Of a stretch of DNA of 64,000 bases, positions 54,932-63,873 are shown piece after piece. The DNA is from Gemmatimonadaceae bacterium (lineage in GTDB: Bacteria > Gemmatimonadota > Gemmatimonadetes > Gemmatimonadales > Gemmatimonadaceae). The number at the start of each line of letters is the position of its first letter. The stretch's first letter is position 1. The notes below the pieces were generated by a model. It saw nothing but the letters and a program-made list of their open reading frames with translations, did no database searches and had not been told where the DNA came from. The position numbers and the translations under genes are program-made. The stretch is taken from positions 337,897 through 401,896 of the forward strand of contig JABAQJ010000002.1 in the NCBI GenBank assembly GCA_019186945.1. The letters are read 5' to 3'.

Positions 54932-56184
54932 TAGGCGCCTTGCAGGATGAAGATGGCGACGACGATGGCAAGCACGATTACGGCAATCAGAATGAAGGGT
55001 GGTATTCCCAGGCGAATCGGTTCTGTCGTCGGTTCGCGACGGGGCATCGGTGCGCGCGTCGCGTCCGCGGCGGCTCGCACCGGATCCGCTCCCTTGAGAC
55101 CGACAATGACGCGCGTGCCATGCGGCGCATCGACTGCTCCACCCTTGGCACGGAAAAGGAACTTCATCCCACCGAAGCGCAGATCGACATTGGGATGCAA
55201 TCGCGCCTCTCCACTCACGCGCTCTCCGCCGACGTACGTCCCGTTGGTGGAGCCCATGTCCACCACGTACCACCCGTCCTCACGAAGCTGCACCTTTGCA
55301 TGCAGGTCGGACACGCTCTCGTCCGGGATCGGCACATCGTTATGCGTCCCACGACCGATGTGGGACAACGGCGTCGTAAGATCGAAGCGCTGCCCCTTGG
55401 CGGGTCCCTCGTTGATGACTTCCAGGGTTGCCAGCACTGGCCGTCGCGCCGCGGTCGCGACTTCCGCAGCCGGCCCCTGTGTCCTCCCCGCCGTGGCGCC
55501 TGCCGAGGCTGGCGGCGTTGGCGGGAGCACGGGCTCCGCGTGAAAGCGAAACTCCTCCGAGCCAACGCGAATCGTATCGTGACGTCCCAGTGAGGCGCGG
55601 CTCTGGACTCGTTCGCCATTCAACAGCACGCCGTTGGTGCTGGTATCGATCAGAACGTATCCGCCGGCATCCGGCTCGATGCGCGCGTGTCGGCGCGAGA
55701 CCTCGGTCACGGCGACGACCACGTCGCACCCGGCATCACGACCGATCGTGATCGAACCATCGCCAACACGGTATTCTCGTCCGTCGGTCAGCGAGATCAG
55801 TCGGCCGCCAGTCAGCGCCGCCTCACCCGTCCGCTGCACTGGAGGTACTCCTGTCGCCAGCGGTACCGTCGGCATGGGATGTGTGATCATGCCCTGCAAT
55901 TCATCGGCGAAGCGCAGCTGCACACCCGCCAGCTCGATCCGATCGCCATGCTGGAGCGGCGACGCTTCGCGGCCCAGAACGATCCCGTTCACCTTGACCG
56001 GGAAGGTATCGCTTGCGCCCGCGATCGTGGCGGCGTGATCGTCACCCAGGGTGACCACCGCGATCAATTCCGTTTCCTCGGCTTCCGATCCCGGTATCAG
56101 GATGTCAGCGCCGACACCTCGCCCAACGTGCGTCTCCCCAACGAACAGCGGGTACTGCGAGTCGTTGAGCTGGATGTAGGGCAT
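54931..56184 (-). CDS. Triple FHA-domain tail-anchored protein
   Basis: The 417-aa product has three FHA domains and a C-terminal membrane helix (PPFILIAVIVLAIVVAIFIL). The first FHA (about 10-95: PLFVGETHVGRGVGADILIP) has lost the usual SxxH. The second (about 130-215: ITIGRDAGCDVVV, VSRRHARIEPD, DTSTNGVLLNG) and third (about 255-335: HIGRGTHNDVPIPDESVSDLHAKV, DMGSTNGTYVGG) are canonical. FHA domains bind phospho-threonine, so the protein may gather phosphorylated partners near the membrane. It is coupled to the PP2C gene (TAGTG) and starts 115 bases after the ABC exporter gene. Confidence 0.9.
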   Translation of the reverse strand: MPYIQLNDSQYPLFVGETHVGRGVGADILIPGSEAEETELIAVVTLGDDHAATIAGASDTFPVKVNGIVLGREASPLQHGDRIELAGVQLRFADELQGMITHPMPTVPLATGVPPVQRTGEAALTGGRLISLTDGREYRVGDGSITIGRDAGCDVVVAVTEVSRRHARIEPDAGGYVLIDTSTNGVLLNGERVQSRASLGRHDTIRVGSEEFRFHAEPVLPPTPPASAGATAGRTQGPAAEVATAARRPVLATLEVINEGPAKGQRFDLTTPLSHIGRGTHNDVPIPDESVSDLHAKVQLREDGWYVVDMGSTNGTYVGGERVSGEARLHPNVDLRFGGMKFLFRAKGGAVDAPHGTRVIVGLKGADPVRAAADATRAPMPRREPTTEPIRLGIPPFILIAVIVLAIVVAIFILQGA

Positions 56185-56298
56185 GAAGGGCCGGTGAATG
56201 CGGAAGTCCGCCTGGCGTCCGCGGGCGCAGCAACTCGACGCTTCGAGACCGAGTTGAGCGCCGGAAGCTATTCCCGCATCCGTAGCTACCGCAAGCAC

Positions 56299-58200
56299 CT
56301 ACCGCCCCTCGCGGGTCGACGATTCGAGGGCTCCAATCTGCAGGCGATACAACCGCTCGTAGAGCCCTCGAGACGCCATCAATTGGCGGTGCGTCCCTCG
56401 CTCGCGGACCTCGCCGTGGTGGAGCACGAGTATCTCCGTCGCACGAACGATCGTGCTCAGCCGGTGCGCGATAGCGATGGTCGTGCGTCCCCGCATCAAC
56501 ACTTCAACCGCCCGCTGGATCTCGCTCTCGATCTCGGAGTCTACCGCGCTCGTGGCTTCGTCGAGAATGAGAAGCGATGGATTGGCCGCCACGGCTCGCG
56601 CGAACGAGAGCAACTGCCGCTCACCCACGCTCAAGGAGGCGCCGCGCTCGCCCAATTCCCGACCCGTACCCTTCGGGGTTCGCGCGATGATACGCGTCGC
56701 ACCAGCGGCGCTCAGCGCCGCCGCCACAGATTCTTCCGAAGTCGGGCTCGAGAGCCGGATGTTCGACGCGATGTCGCCGGCGAACAGGAAGATGTCCTGC
56801 TGCACGTAGCCAATGCGCTCGCGCACGTCACTGGTCGTGAGCGTTCGGACATCCACGCCATTCAGAAGGATGCGGCCGCGCTGGGGATCGTAGAACCGGA
56901 GGATGAGGCTGACGATCGTCGTCTTTCCGGCTCCGGTGTGACCCACGAGTGCCAGCGTGTTCCCCGGCGTCACCCGGAACGATACTGCCTTGAGCACCCA
57001 TTGAGGCTCAGACGGCGCGACTCCATCCGCGGCGATGTGCGCCGCGTCGTACGCGAACCAGACATCCTCGAACTCTATCGTCACGGGTTCGAATGCCGCC
57101 ACGCCGTCCACCGGGCTTGGTCGCCGCGCAAGCGCCCGGGTTCGATCCACTGGCTCCGGGATCGACGGTTCGTCCATGACCTTGAAAACCCGCTCCGACG
57201 ATGCCATCGCCTGCTGCAACGTGTTGTACTTGTCCGAGAGATCCTGCAGCGGGTCGAAGAACCGGCGGACAAGCTGCAGAAACGCCGCTACCGTTCCCAC
57301 AGACAGCGCACCATCTCCCACTCCTGTTCTACGCGCGCCCGCCACCAGAAGGCTCGCCACGGCCACGGTCGTGAGAATCTCGATGAGCGGGAAGTACAGG
57401 GCATACACCGTGATCGAGCGCAATTGCGCCTGGAGATGATCCCGATTCAGTCCGTCAAAGCGCTTCGCCTCGGCCTGCTCTTCGCCAAAGAGCTGGACCA
57501 CGCGCATCCCCGTCAACCGCTCCTGCAGATACGCGTTGATCCGCGCGACCCGCACGCGGATGTCACGGTAGGCGCGCCGGACGTGCACGCGAAAGAGGTT
57601 CGATACCAGCAGGATGAAGGGGATAACCGCAAACGCAGCCAGTGCGAGCCGCCAATCGATCGCGATCATCAGAATGCTGATCGCCAGCAGGGTGAACAGA
57701 TCGCCCAGGCCCGCGACCACGCCCGACGTGAACAGTTCGTTGAGCGATTCGATGTCCGACGTAACGCGAGTGACCAATCGCCCCACCGGGGTCCGATCGA
57801 AGTACGCCACCGGCAGCCGCTGCACGTGCGCGAACAGCTGCGTCCGCAGATCGTGCATGATCCCCTGACCCAGCCGCGCGGTCAGCAGGGTCTCTCCGTA
57901 CGAGCACACGGACTGTCCCGCCAGGGCACCGAGGAAGGCGAGCGCAGATCCGACTATGGCTGTCCGATCCGCTGCGGGAACGGCAACATCGATTACGTAG
58001 CGCGTGAGCAGGGGCCCGGTGAGCTGCAACGCCCCATCGATCAGCAGCAGGGCGAGCGACGCGGCGACCAGGCCCCAGTATGGCCGGGCGTACCTGAGCA
58101 ACCGACGCGCCAGGCGCGCGTCGTATGCCTTGCCCAGGATCTCGTCGTCGTGGATCGGCCCGGTGTCGCTCACACCGAATGGTAGCAGCAGCCGCGGCAT
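56299..58200 (-). CDS. ABC exporter, MsbA/MDR-like half-transporter
   Basis: The 633-aa protein has a six-helix transmembrane domain (about 35-330) fused to an ATPase domain (about 375-625). The ATPase has Walker A GHTGAGKTT, Q-loop YVQQDIFLFAGDI, signature LSVGER (a variant of LSGGQ), Walker B SLLILDEATSAVD and the His switch AHRLST. Half-transporters of this kind dimerise and export lipids, drugs or peptides; the MsbA group flips lipid A. A roughly 20-aa N-terminal and a 40-aa linker (about 360) are unremarkable. The gene precedes the triple-FHA gene. No substrate clue is present. A GC hairpin separates it from the subtilase gene. Confidence 0.88.
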   Translation of the reverse strand: MPRLLLPFGVSDTGPIHDDEILGKAYDARLARRLLRYARPYWGLVAASLALLLIDGALQLTGPLLTRYVIDVAVPAADRTAIVGSALAFLGALAGQSVCSYGETLLTARLGQGIMHDLRTQLFAHVQRLPVAYFDRTPVGRLVTRVTSDIESLNELFTSGVVAGLGDLFTLLAISILMIAIDWRLALAAFAVIPFILLVSNLFRVHVRRAYRDIRVRVARINAYLQERLTGMRVVQLFGEEQAEAKRFDGLNRDHLQAQLRSITVYALYFPLIEILTTVAVASLLVAGARRTGVGDGALSVGTVAAFLQLVRRFFDPLQDLSDKYNTLQQAMASSERVFKVMDEPSIPEPVDRTRALARRPSPVDGVAAFEPVTIEFEDVWFAYDAAHIAADGVAPSEPQWVLKAVSFRVTPGNTLALVGHTGAGKTTIVSLILRFYDPQRGRILLNGVDVRTLTTSDVRERIGYVQQDIFLFAGDIASNIRLSSPTSEESVAAALSAAGATRIIARTPKGTGRELGERGASLSVGERQLLSFARAVAANPSLLILDEATSAVDSEIESEIQRAVEVLMRGRTTIAIAHRLSTIVRATEILVLHHGEVRERGTHRQLMASRGLYERLYRLQIGALESSTREGR

Positions 58201-58249
58201 GGCAGCAGCCGCCGGCGCAATTTCCGATACCTAACGATCACAACGAACC

Positions 58250-58274
58250 GGGGGCCGGCGCAGCGCCGGCCCCC
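58250..58274 (-). terminator. GC hairpin between the subtilase and ABC-exporter genes
   Basis: GGGGGCCGGCG (58250-58260) pairs perfectly with CGCCGGCCCCC (58264-58274) around a 3-base loop, 25 bases past the minus-strand subtilase stop. Only scattered T residues follow on the minus strand. It is best read as the subtilase terminator. A CCTAACG motif lies at 58230-58236. Confidence 0.5.
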
Positions 58275-58298
58275 GCGTCAGATGTGTCACCTCGCCCG

Positions 58299-59672
58299 CT
58301 ACCCGGTACAGAGGCTCGACTTGAGCACGTCCAATCGTCCATATCCGAATATCCGTGGACTGCCGACGCGCTTCGCCGGACCCTTTAGGCACTTCTCGAC
58401 CGTCGCCGGTGACGGCGCGCCCAGCACCGCCTGGATGATGGCCGCCGTTGCCGAGACCTGCGGCGCCGCAAACGACGTCCCCCCCGCCAGCACGTACTGG
58501 TTCCTGGTGCCGCATACGACCGTGCTGCATACCGACAGAATCAGGTCGAAGGGATTGTTGGCATCCGGGAGATCGCCGCCAGGAGCAACAAGGTCCACGC
58601 CAGTCTGACCGCCAAAGTTGGAGTAGCTCGCCAGCGCATCGTAGTTGAAGTTCAGATCCGGGCCCGTGGCGCCCACGCTGATCACGCGATCCAGCTGCGC
58701 CGGAAGACTGATCCAGGTAGGCCCGTCGGCATCAAGGTCGACACCGTCGTTCCCGGCCGATGCAACCACGACCGCGCCCTTTCGGTTGGCGAAATCGACG
58801 GCGGCCTGCATCAGACGGAGGAGTGCCACGCCGCCCTCGGTCTTGCTGTCGAAGTAGGCACCAAGACTCATATTCACCACGTTCGCGCCGACGTCGGCGA
58901 CGAAGACCAACGACGAAGCCAGGTCGCCGAAAGTACCCTTGCCGTCCTCAGACAGCACCTTGCGCGTGCAGACGCGAGCCGACGGCGCCACGGAAGCCAT
59001 GCCCAGACCGTTAGAGGCAATGATCCCGGACACGAAGCTTCCGTGAAAGTTGAAGTCCACAGCATACACGTCGCTCATGAACCGCGGCACCGTAATTCCA
59101 GTCGAGTAGCACGGCTGGTGCCCGCTCAAATCGATGTGGTACGGGTCGTATCCGGTATCGAGTACCCAGACAGTCCGACCGGCACCACTGTTCGTCTGCT
59201 GCCACGCAGTGTTCGCGTTGATCCGCGGAAGATTCCACTGCGCCGGATAGAAGTACGCACCGCTCTGATCCGGCCCTTGCGCGCGACCGCCGGCCGGCGC
59301 GCTCAGCGGCTGCCCGTATCGCTTGGGCAGTACGGTCGAGATCATCACGTCACGATACACGCCGACGACGTCCGATCGCTTGGCCAACGCCGCAGCGCGC
59401 CCGGCATCGAGTCCGGCTGCGCTAATCATGCGGATCTGCGGAACATTCGATCGGATCCGGCCACCAGCCTGGCTTATCGCAGCCACGACAGGTTCCGTCG
59501 CACCTGACGTCTCGATGACGTACAGCCCCTGCATGTCCTGTTGTACCTGCCCGAAACTCGGTGCGCTATCCCGCAGACGAGGAGACGTCGGACTGTCCGA
59601 TGCACATGCCGTAACCCCGAACGCGGTGACCAGCAACGGCAACCGCACCTGTAACCACGCGCCACGCGACAT
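58299..59672 (-). CDS. Subtilisin-like serine protease lipoprotein
   Basis: The 457-aa product has a lipoprotein signal (VRLPLLVTAFGVTACASD, lipobox VTAC). A propeptide-inhibitor-like part (about 45-115) has LYVIETSG and VVGVYRDVMIS. The S8 domain (about 150-450) follows. The catalytic triad is visible: Asp in VWVLDTGYD, His in FNFHGSFVSGI and Ser in GGTSFAAPQVS, with the oxyanion Asn in ASAGNDG. The His loop (HGS in place of HGTH) is unusual but keeps the His. It should cleave proteins outside the cytoplasm. A GGAGGT ribosome binding site lies 6 bases before the ATG at 59672. Confidence 0.88.
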   Translation of the reverse strand: MSRGAWLQVRLPLLVTAFGVTACASDSPTSPRLRDSAPSFGQVQQDMQGLYVIETSGATEPVVAAISQAGGRIRSNVPQIRMISAAGLDAGRAAALAKRSDVVGVYRDVMISTVLPKRYGQPLSAPAGGRAQGPDQSGAYFYPAQWNLPRINANTAWQQTNSGAGRTVWVLDTGYDPYHIDLSGHQPCYSTGITVPRFMSDVYAVDFNFHGSFVSGIIASNGLGMASVAPSARVCTRKVLSEDGKGTFGDLASSLVFVADVGANVVNMSLGAYFDSKTEGGVALLRLMQAAVDFANRKGAVVVASAGNDGVDLDADGPTWISLPAQLDRVISVGATGPDLNFNYDALASYSNFGGQTGVDLVAPGGDLPDANNPFDLILSVCSTVVCGTRNQYVLAGGTSFAAPQVSATAAIIQAVLGAPSPATVEKCLKGPAKRVGSPRIFGYGRLDVLKSSLCTG

Positions 59673-59833
59673 GAATTACCTCCAATAATGGGCCTGACCT
59701 GCGCGAAGTTGTGCCCGCAGACGAACGCTGTCAATTCCTCAGCACGCCACGGCACTCTACTGTGCTGCTGACTTATCCGGCCGCGCTGTGCACGGCGCCA
59801 CGCGGCCTTGAAGCCCGGGATTACCTTTTCAGC

Positions 59834-62701
59834 GTGTCATCTGCCATCGTCGTTCGGGGCGCGCGACAGCATAACCTCAAGAATCTCACTCTGGAGATTC
59901 CCCATCGCGCCATTACAGTCGTTACCGGACCGTCCGGCTCGGGCAAGTCTTCGCTTGCGTTCGACACCGTGTTCGCCGAAGGTCAGCGCCGGTACGTGGA
60001 ATCGCTCTCGGCGTACGCTCGGCAGTTCCTTGACCGGATGCAGAAGCCGGACGTCGACTCCATCGAGGGAATCGCGCCGGCCGTTGCGATCGAGCAGAAG
60101 AACCCCACCCGGACGTCCCGGTCGACTGTCGGCACAGCTACCGAAGTCTATGATTACCTGCGACTTCTGTTCGCGCGCGTGGGCAGGACATCGTGCCCGC
60201 TGTGCGGGCGCGCATTGGCCCCGGACACGCCGCAGTCCGTCTCCGACGATGTCGGAAAGCTCCCTGCCGGAACGCGCATCGTAGTCGCGTTTCCGCTCAG
60301 GCTGTCGAAGCGCGTGACCCATGCCGTGGTAATTGACAACCTGCGAGCACAGGGATTCCTCAGAATCAGCCTGGATGGAGGTCGGACGAACGTTCACCTG
60401 GACGAAATCCGGGCGGACGTGACCAAGGTTCCCGAGCTGCTGGTCGTGGTAGACCGCGTGACGAGCGATCCCGATCACCACGCTCGTGTGTCCGAAGCGG
60501 TCGCCACGGCATTCCGGGAAGGGGACGGCGACACCGTGCTGGCGATCCAGGGTGACGCTGGGACGAAGCTGGCGCGATACACCGACCGGTTCGAGTGCCC
60601 AGACGACGGAACCCGGCTCCCCGAACCGACACCGCAGCTGTTCTCGTTCAACAACCCGCGTGGGGCATGCAGCCGCTGCAACGGGTTCGGTGCGGTTCTC
60701 GAATACGATGAGTCTTTGATCGTCCCTGACACGTCTCGCACGCTCCGCGAGGGTGCAATCGACCCTTGGACGAAGCCGCGCTACGACGGACGGCGCCGGA
60801 CACTGGCCGATTTCGCGCGCCGCGAGAAGATCCCCTTCGATGTCGCGTGGTCGGAATTGAGCGAGAGGGATCGCCAGCGACTTCTGCATGCGCGCGGGCG
60901 TGCTTTCACCGGCATCGTCCCATTCCTCACTGGCCTCGAAGCGAAGAAGTACAAGCAATACATCCGGGTATTCCTGCGGCAGTACCAGACTGCACAAACG
61001 TGCCCCGTCTGCCTTGGCAGCCGACTGCACGTCGATGCGCTCAACGTACGGGTGGCAGGGCGAACGATCGCGGAAGTGTCGCGATGTCCGCTCGGGGAAC
61101 TGCGTGACTGGATGGACGCCCTGGCGCTATCGGGCGCCGACCGGACGATCGCACAGCACGTTCTGCGGGAGGCGCACGACCGGGTGCGGTTCCTGTGCGA
61201 TGTTGGGCTTGGCTACCTGACTCTCGACCGGGCAACACGGACGCTCTCGGGCGGCGAGGCCCAGCGGATCGCACTGGCCAATTCGTTAGGATCGCGTCTG
61301 ATCGACACGCTGTATGTGCTGGACGAGCCATCGATCGGGTTGCATTCCCGCGACATGGATCGTTTGCTCTCACTCCTCGTCAGGCTGCGGGATGCCGGCA
61401 ACACGGTGTTGATTGTGGAGCACGACCTGGACGCCATCCGCATCGCCGACCGCATGATCGAGTTGGGGCCCGGCTCCGGCGAACGCGGCGGTCAGGTGGT
61501 GTACGCCGGTCCGCTCGCTGGCTCTGAGACAACCACCGTCACCGGTCAGTACCTGAGCGGCGCGAGGACCATCCCGCTTCCGCAGCGACGCCGCGCACCG
61601 CGCCGCTGGTTGGAACTGAAGGGCGTGCGCGAACACAATCTGCACGATGTCGACGTCCGCTTCCCGCTGGGTGCGCTGGTCGCCGTGACCGGCGTGTCAG
61701 GATCGGGAAAGTCAACGCTCGTGCACGATGTACTCTACCGTGCTCTCGAAACCGCACTGACCGGCAAGACATCCGCGAAGCAGCACCTGGGCGAGCGCAT
61801 CGGAACCTATCGGTCGATGACGGGGCACGAGGGCCTCGCCAGTGTGGTCCTCGTGGACCAGGAGCCGATCGGCCGATCGCCGCGTTCCAATCCCGTCACC
61901 TACATCAAGGCGTACGACGAAGTCCGTCGCATCTTCGCGGAGACGCCACTCGCCAGGCAGCGCCGCTATACCGCGGGAACGTTTTCCTTCAACGTGAAAG
62001 GGGGGCGCTGCGAAACTTGCGAGGGAGCAGGGTACCTGCAGATCGAGATGGTCTTCATGGCGGACGTCTACGTTCCGTGCGAGGCCTGCGGCGCCAGGCG
62101 GTTCAAGCCGGAAGTCCTGGACGTGAAGGTGCGAGGACGCTCCATCCACGACGTCCTCCAGTTGAGCGTGGACGAGGCAATCCGTTTCTTCCCAACCGAA
62201 GACACGCTCGGACAGGATCTCTGGCAGCTACAACAAGTTGGGCTCGGCTACCTCAGGCTGGGACAGCCGGCGACGACGTTGTCGGGTGGCGAGGCACAAC
62301 GCGTCAAGATCGCCCGCGAACTAACCCGGGCCGCAAAGGACGCGACTCGGAAGCTCTATATCATGGACGAGCCGACTACCGGACTGCATGTGGAGGATGT
62401 CCGCACTCTCGTCGATGTGCTGCAGCGGCTGGTCGATGCCGGCAACACGGTTGTCGTGATCGAGCACAACCTCGACGTGATCAAGCTGGCGGACTGGCTG
62501 ATCGACCTCGGTCCGGACGCAGGCGACGACGGCGGACGCATCGTTGCCATGGGCACGCCAGAGGACGTGGCCGGTGTCCTGGCGTCTCACACTGGCGCGT
62601 GGCTCAGGAAGGTCGGGATCGTCCCTCGCGCGAGCGGCGGCGGCGCTCCTGGATCGCGCGCACCGTCCGCAGGACAAACCCCCGTGGCAGCAGGCGGCTG
62701 A
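59834..62701 (+). CDS. uvrA: Excinuclease ABC subunit A (UvrA family)
   Basis: The 955-aa product is a UvrA-type double ABC ATPase, the DNA-damage sensor of nucleotide excision repair. It has two Walker A sites (GPSGSGKSS near the N-terminus; GVSGSGKST around 615), two LSGGEAQR signatures and DEPSIGLH/DEPTTGLH Walker B regions. Zinc-finger cysteines are in CPLCG, ACSRCNGFGA, CPVCLGSRL and CETCEGAGY/CEACGARR. SPRSNPVTYIKAYDEVR and VFMADVYVPCEAC differ slightly from typical UvrA1, so it could be the second paralogue found in some phyla. The GTG at 59834 was chosen because UvrA domains begin just after it. It overlaps the convergent SDR gene by 98 bases. Confidence 0.9.
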   Translation: MSSAIVVRGARQHNLKNLTLEIPHRAITVVTGPSGSGKSSLAFDTVFAEGQRRYVESLSAYARQFLDRMQKPDVDSIEGIAPAVAIEQKNPTRTSRSTVGTATEVYDYLRLLFARVGRTSCPLCGRALAPDTPQSVSDDVGKLPAGTRIVVAFPLRLSKRVTHAVVIDNLRAQGFLRISLDGGRTNVHLDEIRADVTKVPELLVVVDRVTSDPDHHARVSEAVATAFREGDGDTVLAIQGDAGTKLARYTDRFECPDDGTRLPEPTPQLFSFNNPRGACSRCNGFGAVLEYDESLIVPDTSRTLREGAIDPWTKPRYDGRRRTLADFARREKIPFDVAWSELSERDRQRLLHARGRAFTGIVPFLTGLEAKKYKQYIRVFLRQYQTAQTCPVCLGSRLHVDALNVRVAGRTIAEVSRCPLGELRDWMDALALSGADRTIAQHVLREAHDRVRFLCDVGLGYLTLDRATRTLSGGEAQRIALANSLGSRLIDTLYVLDEPSIGLHSRDMDRLLSLLVRLRDAGNTVLIVEHDLDAIRIADRMIELGPGSGERGGQVVYAGPLAGSETTTVTGQYLSGARTIPLPQRRRAPRRWLELKGVREHNLHDVDVRFPLGALVAVTGVSGSGKSTLVHDVLYRALETALTGKTSAKQHLGERIGTYRSMTGHEGLASVVLVDQEPIGRSPRSNPVTYIKAYDEVRRIFAETPLARQRRYTAGTFSFNVKGGRCETCEGAGYLQIEMVFMADVYVPCEACGARRFKPEVLDVKVRGRSIHDVLQLSVDEAIRFFPTEDTLGQDLWQLQQVGLGYLRLGQPATTLSGGEAQRVKIARELTRAAKDATRKLYIMDEPTTGLHVEDVRTLVDVLQRLVDAGNTVVVIEHNLDVIKLADWLIDLGPDAGDDGGRIVAMGTPEDVAGVLASHTGAWLRKVGIVPRASGGGAPGSRAPSAGQTPVAAGG

Positions 62702-63419
62702 AGGCGACGACGATCCTGTTACGGATCCCGGTGACCTCGACGCGGGTTCCTCGCATCATGGCATCGAAGCTCAGACGGGCTACCGCAGACGAGGTCATGG
62801 CCGGAGCGCCGCTCGTCGGGGCATCCGCATGGAAGCCCGCGGCCACGCCGAACTCGGTCGTCGTCGGTCCAGGACACGCCGCCGTCACGGTCACGCCCGT
62901 GCCCTGGCACTCGTTCGCCAGCGCCTCGGAGAGCGAGAGCACGAAAGCCTTGCTGGCGTAGTAGACCGCCATCAGCGGTCCTGGCTGAAACGATGCCACG
63001 CTCGCGATGTTCAGAATGCGGCCCGACCGGTTGGCTATCATCCACGGCAATACCGCCTTCGTCAGCTGCACCAACGCCCGGCAGTTGACGTCGATCATCT
63101 CCAGGTCCCGATCCGTGGGAATGTCGTGGAAGAATCCGTGCGTACCGAAACCGGCGTTGTTGACGAGGATCGCAAGCCGTGACCTGTCCGGTGCCAGCGC
63201 CTCGATGAGCCGCTGAACCTCGGCAGGACTGGCAAGGTCGGCGGCAAACGACGTGCAGGTCACCGCATGCGATACGGAGAGGCGATCTGCCAACTCGCCC
63301 AGCCGATCGAGCCGTCGCGCGGTCAGCAGCAGGTCATAACCGGCCTCCGCCAGCAATTCGGCCAGGTCCGTGCCGATCCCGCTCGAGGCGCCGGTGACAA
63401 CGGCGAGCGACCTGCTCAT
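62604..63419 (-). CDS. Short-chain dehydrogenase/reductase
   Basis: The 271-aa product is a classical SDR using NAD(P): nucleotide loop TGASSGIG (about residues 9-16), VNNAG (about 86-90), the catalytic Ser in IASVASF, YYASK (catalytic Tyr and Lys) and PGPTTTEF. An unusual C-terminal segment (about 225-255), rich in Arg and hydrophobics, ends in a basic RRRRSREGRSR tail. The last 98 bases overlap the 3' end of uvrA on the opposite strand, a larger convergent overlap than elsewhere here. The substrate cannot be read from the sequence. Confidence 0.82.
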   Translation of the reverse strand: MSRSLAVVTGASSGIGTDLAELLAEAGYDLLLTARRLDRLGELADRLSVSHAVTCTSFAADLASPAEVQRLIEALAPDRSRLAILVNNAGFGTHGFFHDIPTDRDLEMIDVNCRALVQLTKAVLPWMIANRSGRILNIASVASFQPGPLMAVYYASKAFVLSLSEALANECQGTGVTVTAACPGPTTTEFGVAAGFHADAPTSGAPAMTSSAVARLSFDAMMRGTRVEVTGIRNRIVVAFSRLLPRGFVLRTVRAIQERRRRSREGRSRPS

Positions 63420-63553
63420 GGAGTGCGCGGAAGGTCATGCATGGTGGATAGGATTCTGCATCGTGGACATGCCGGTATGGTGGACATGATAGTCGCGCTG
63501 TCATCTCTGCGCCTTGACCCTGCTCCCCTATGCCATCTAGCTTTCGCGCCCGA

Positions 63554-63626
63554 TCCCGAGTAGCTCAGTTGGTAGAGCAGGTGACTGTTAATCACCGGGT
63601 CGCAGGTTCGAGTCCTGCCTCGGGAG
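63554..63626 (+). tRNA. tRNA-Asn(GTT)
   Basis: The cloverleaf is complete in 73 nt. Acceptor stem TCCCGAG (63554-63560) pairs with CTCGGGA (63619-63625). The D-arm is TAGCTCAGTTGGTAGAGCA. Anticodon stem GGTGA/TCACC closes loop CTGTTAA with anticodon GTT (63587-63589). The T-arm is GCAGGTTCGAGTCCTGC. The discriminator is G and CCA is not encoded. A decayed IS3-like fragment follows within about 60-200 bases. Confidence 0.95.
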
Positions 63627-63691
63627 CTCTGCAGGACAGCGATCTACGACGAAAGAGATGGCCTGACGGATCGGGACAGGGAGAATGGTGA

Positions 63692-63873
63692 AATCGGCGG
63701 CTCAGCGAGGCGCGCTTCACCCCAGTGGTGGTAGTGCCCCCACGAGGTGTTCGCGGGCGGAAACCGCCGACGCCCGAGCCGCCAATCGAGGTGAAGGCGC
63801 TCCACGCCATGATCGGCCAGCAGGCCCTGGAACTGGCTTTTTTTCACCTGCGCTCGGACGCGATCCAGGCCTG
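63692..63873 (+). pseudogene. Decayed IS3-family OrfA (transposase) fragment
   Basis: In one frame the DNA reads ... RGRKPPTPEPPIEVKALHAM IGQQALELAFF, ending at a TGA at 63871-63873. The piece 'PPIEVKALHAMIGQQALE' strongly resembles the end of IS3-group OrfA, where 'P.(D/E)(V/I)K.LHAKIGQL.LE.DF' precedes OrfB. The upstream helix-turn-helix part is not recognisable, no ATG fits and a stop precedes the frame, so it is a remnant. It lies just past tRNA-Asn, a common landing zone for mobile DNA. The rest of the insertion, if any, lies outside the window or has decayed. Confidence 0.4.

Noticed and set aside
55687-58185. Plus-strand 832-aa open frame opposite the ABC exporter and FHA genes
   Set aside because: It covers two real genes in the reverse direction. 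The translation is Arg/His-rich and unlike any protein family.
62320-62680. Minus-strand ORF inside the uvrA 3' end
   Set aside because: It is opposite the UvrA C-terminal ATPase motifs and lacks any recognised sequence. Only the SDR gene is accepted on that strand.
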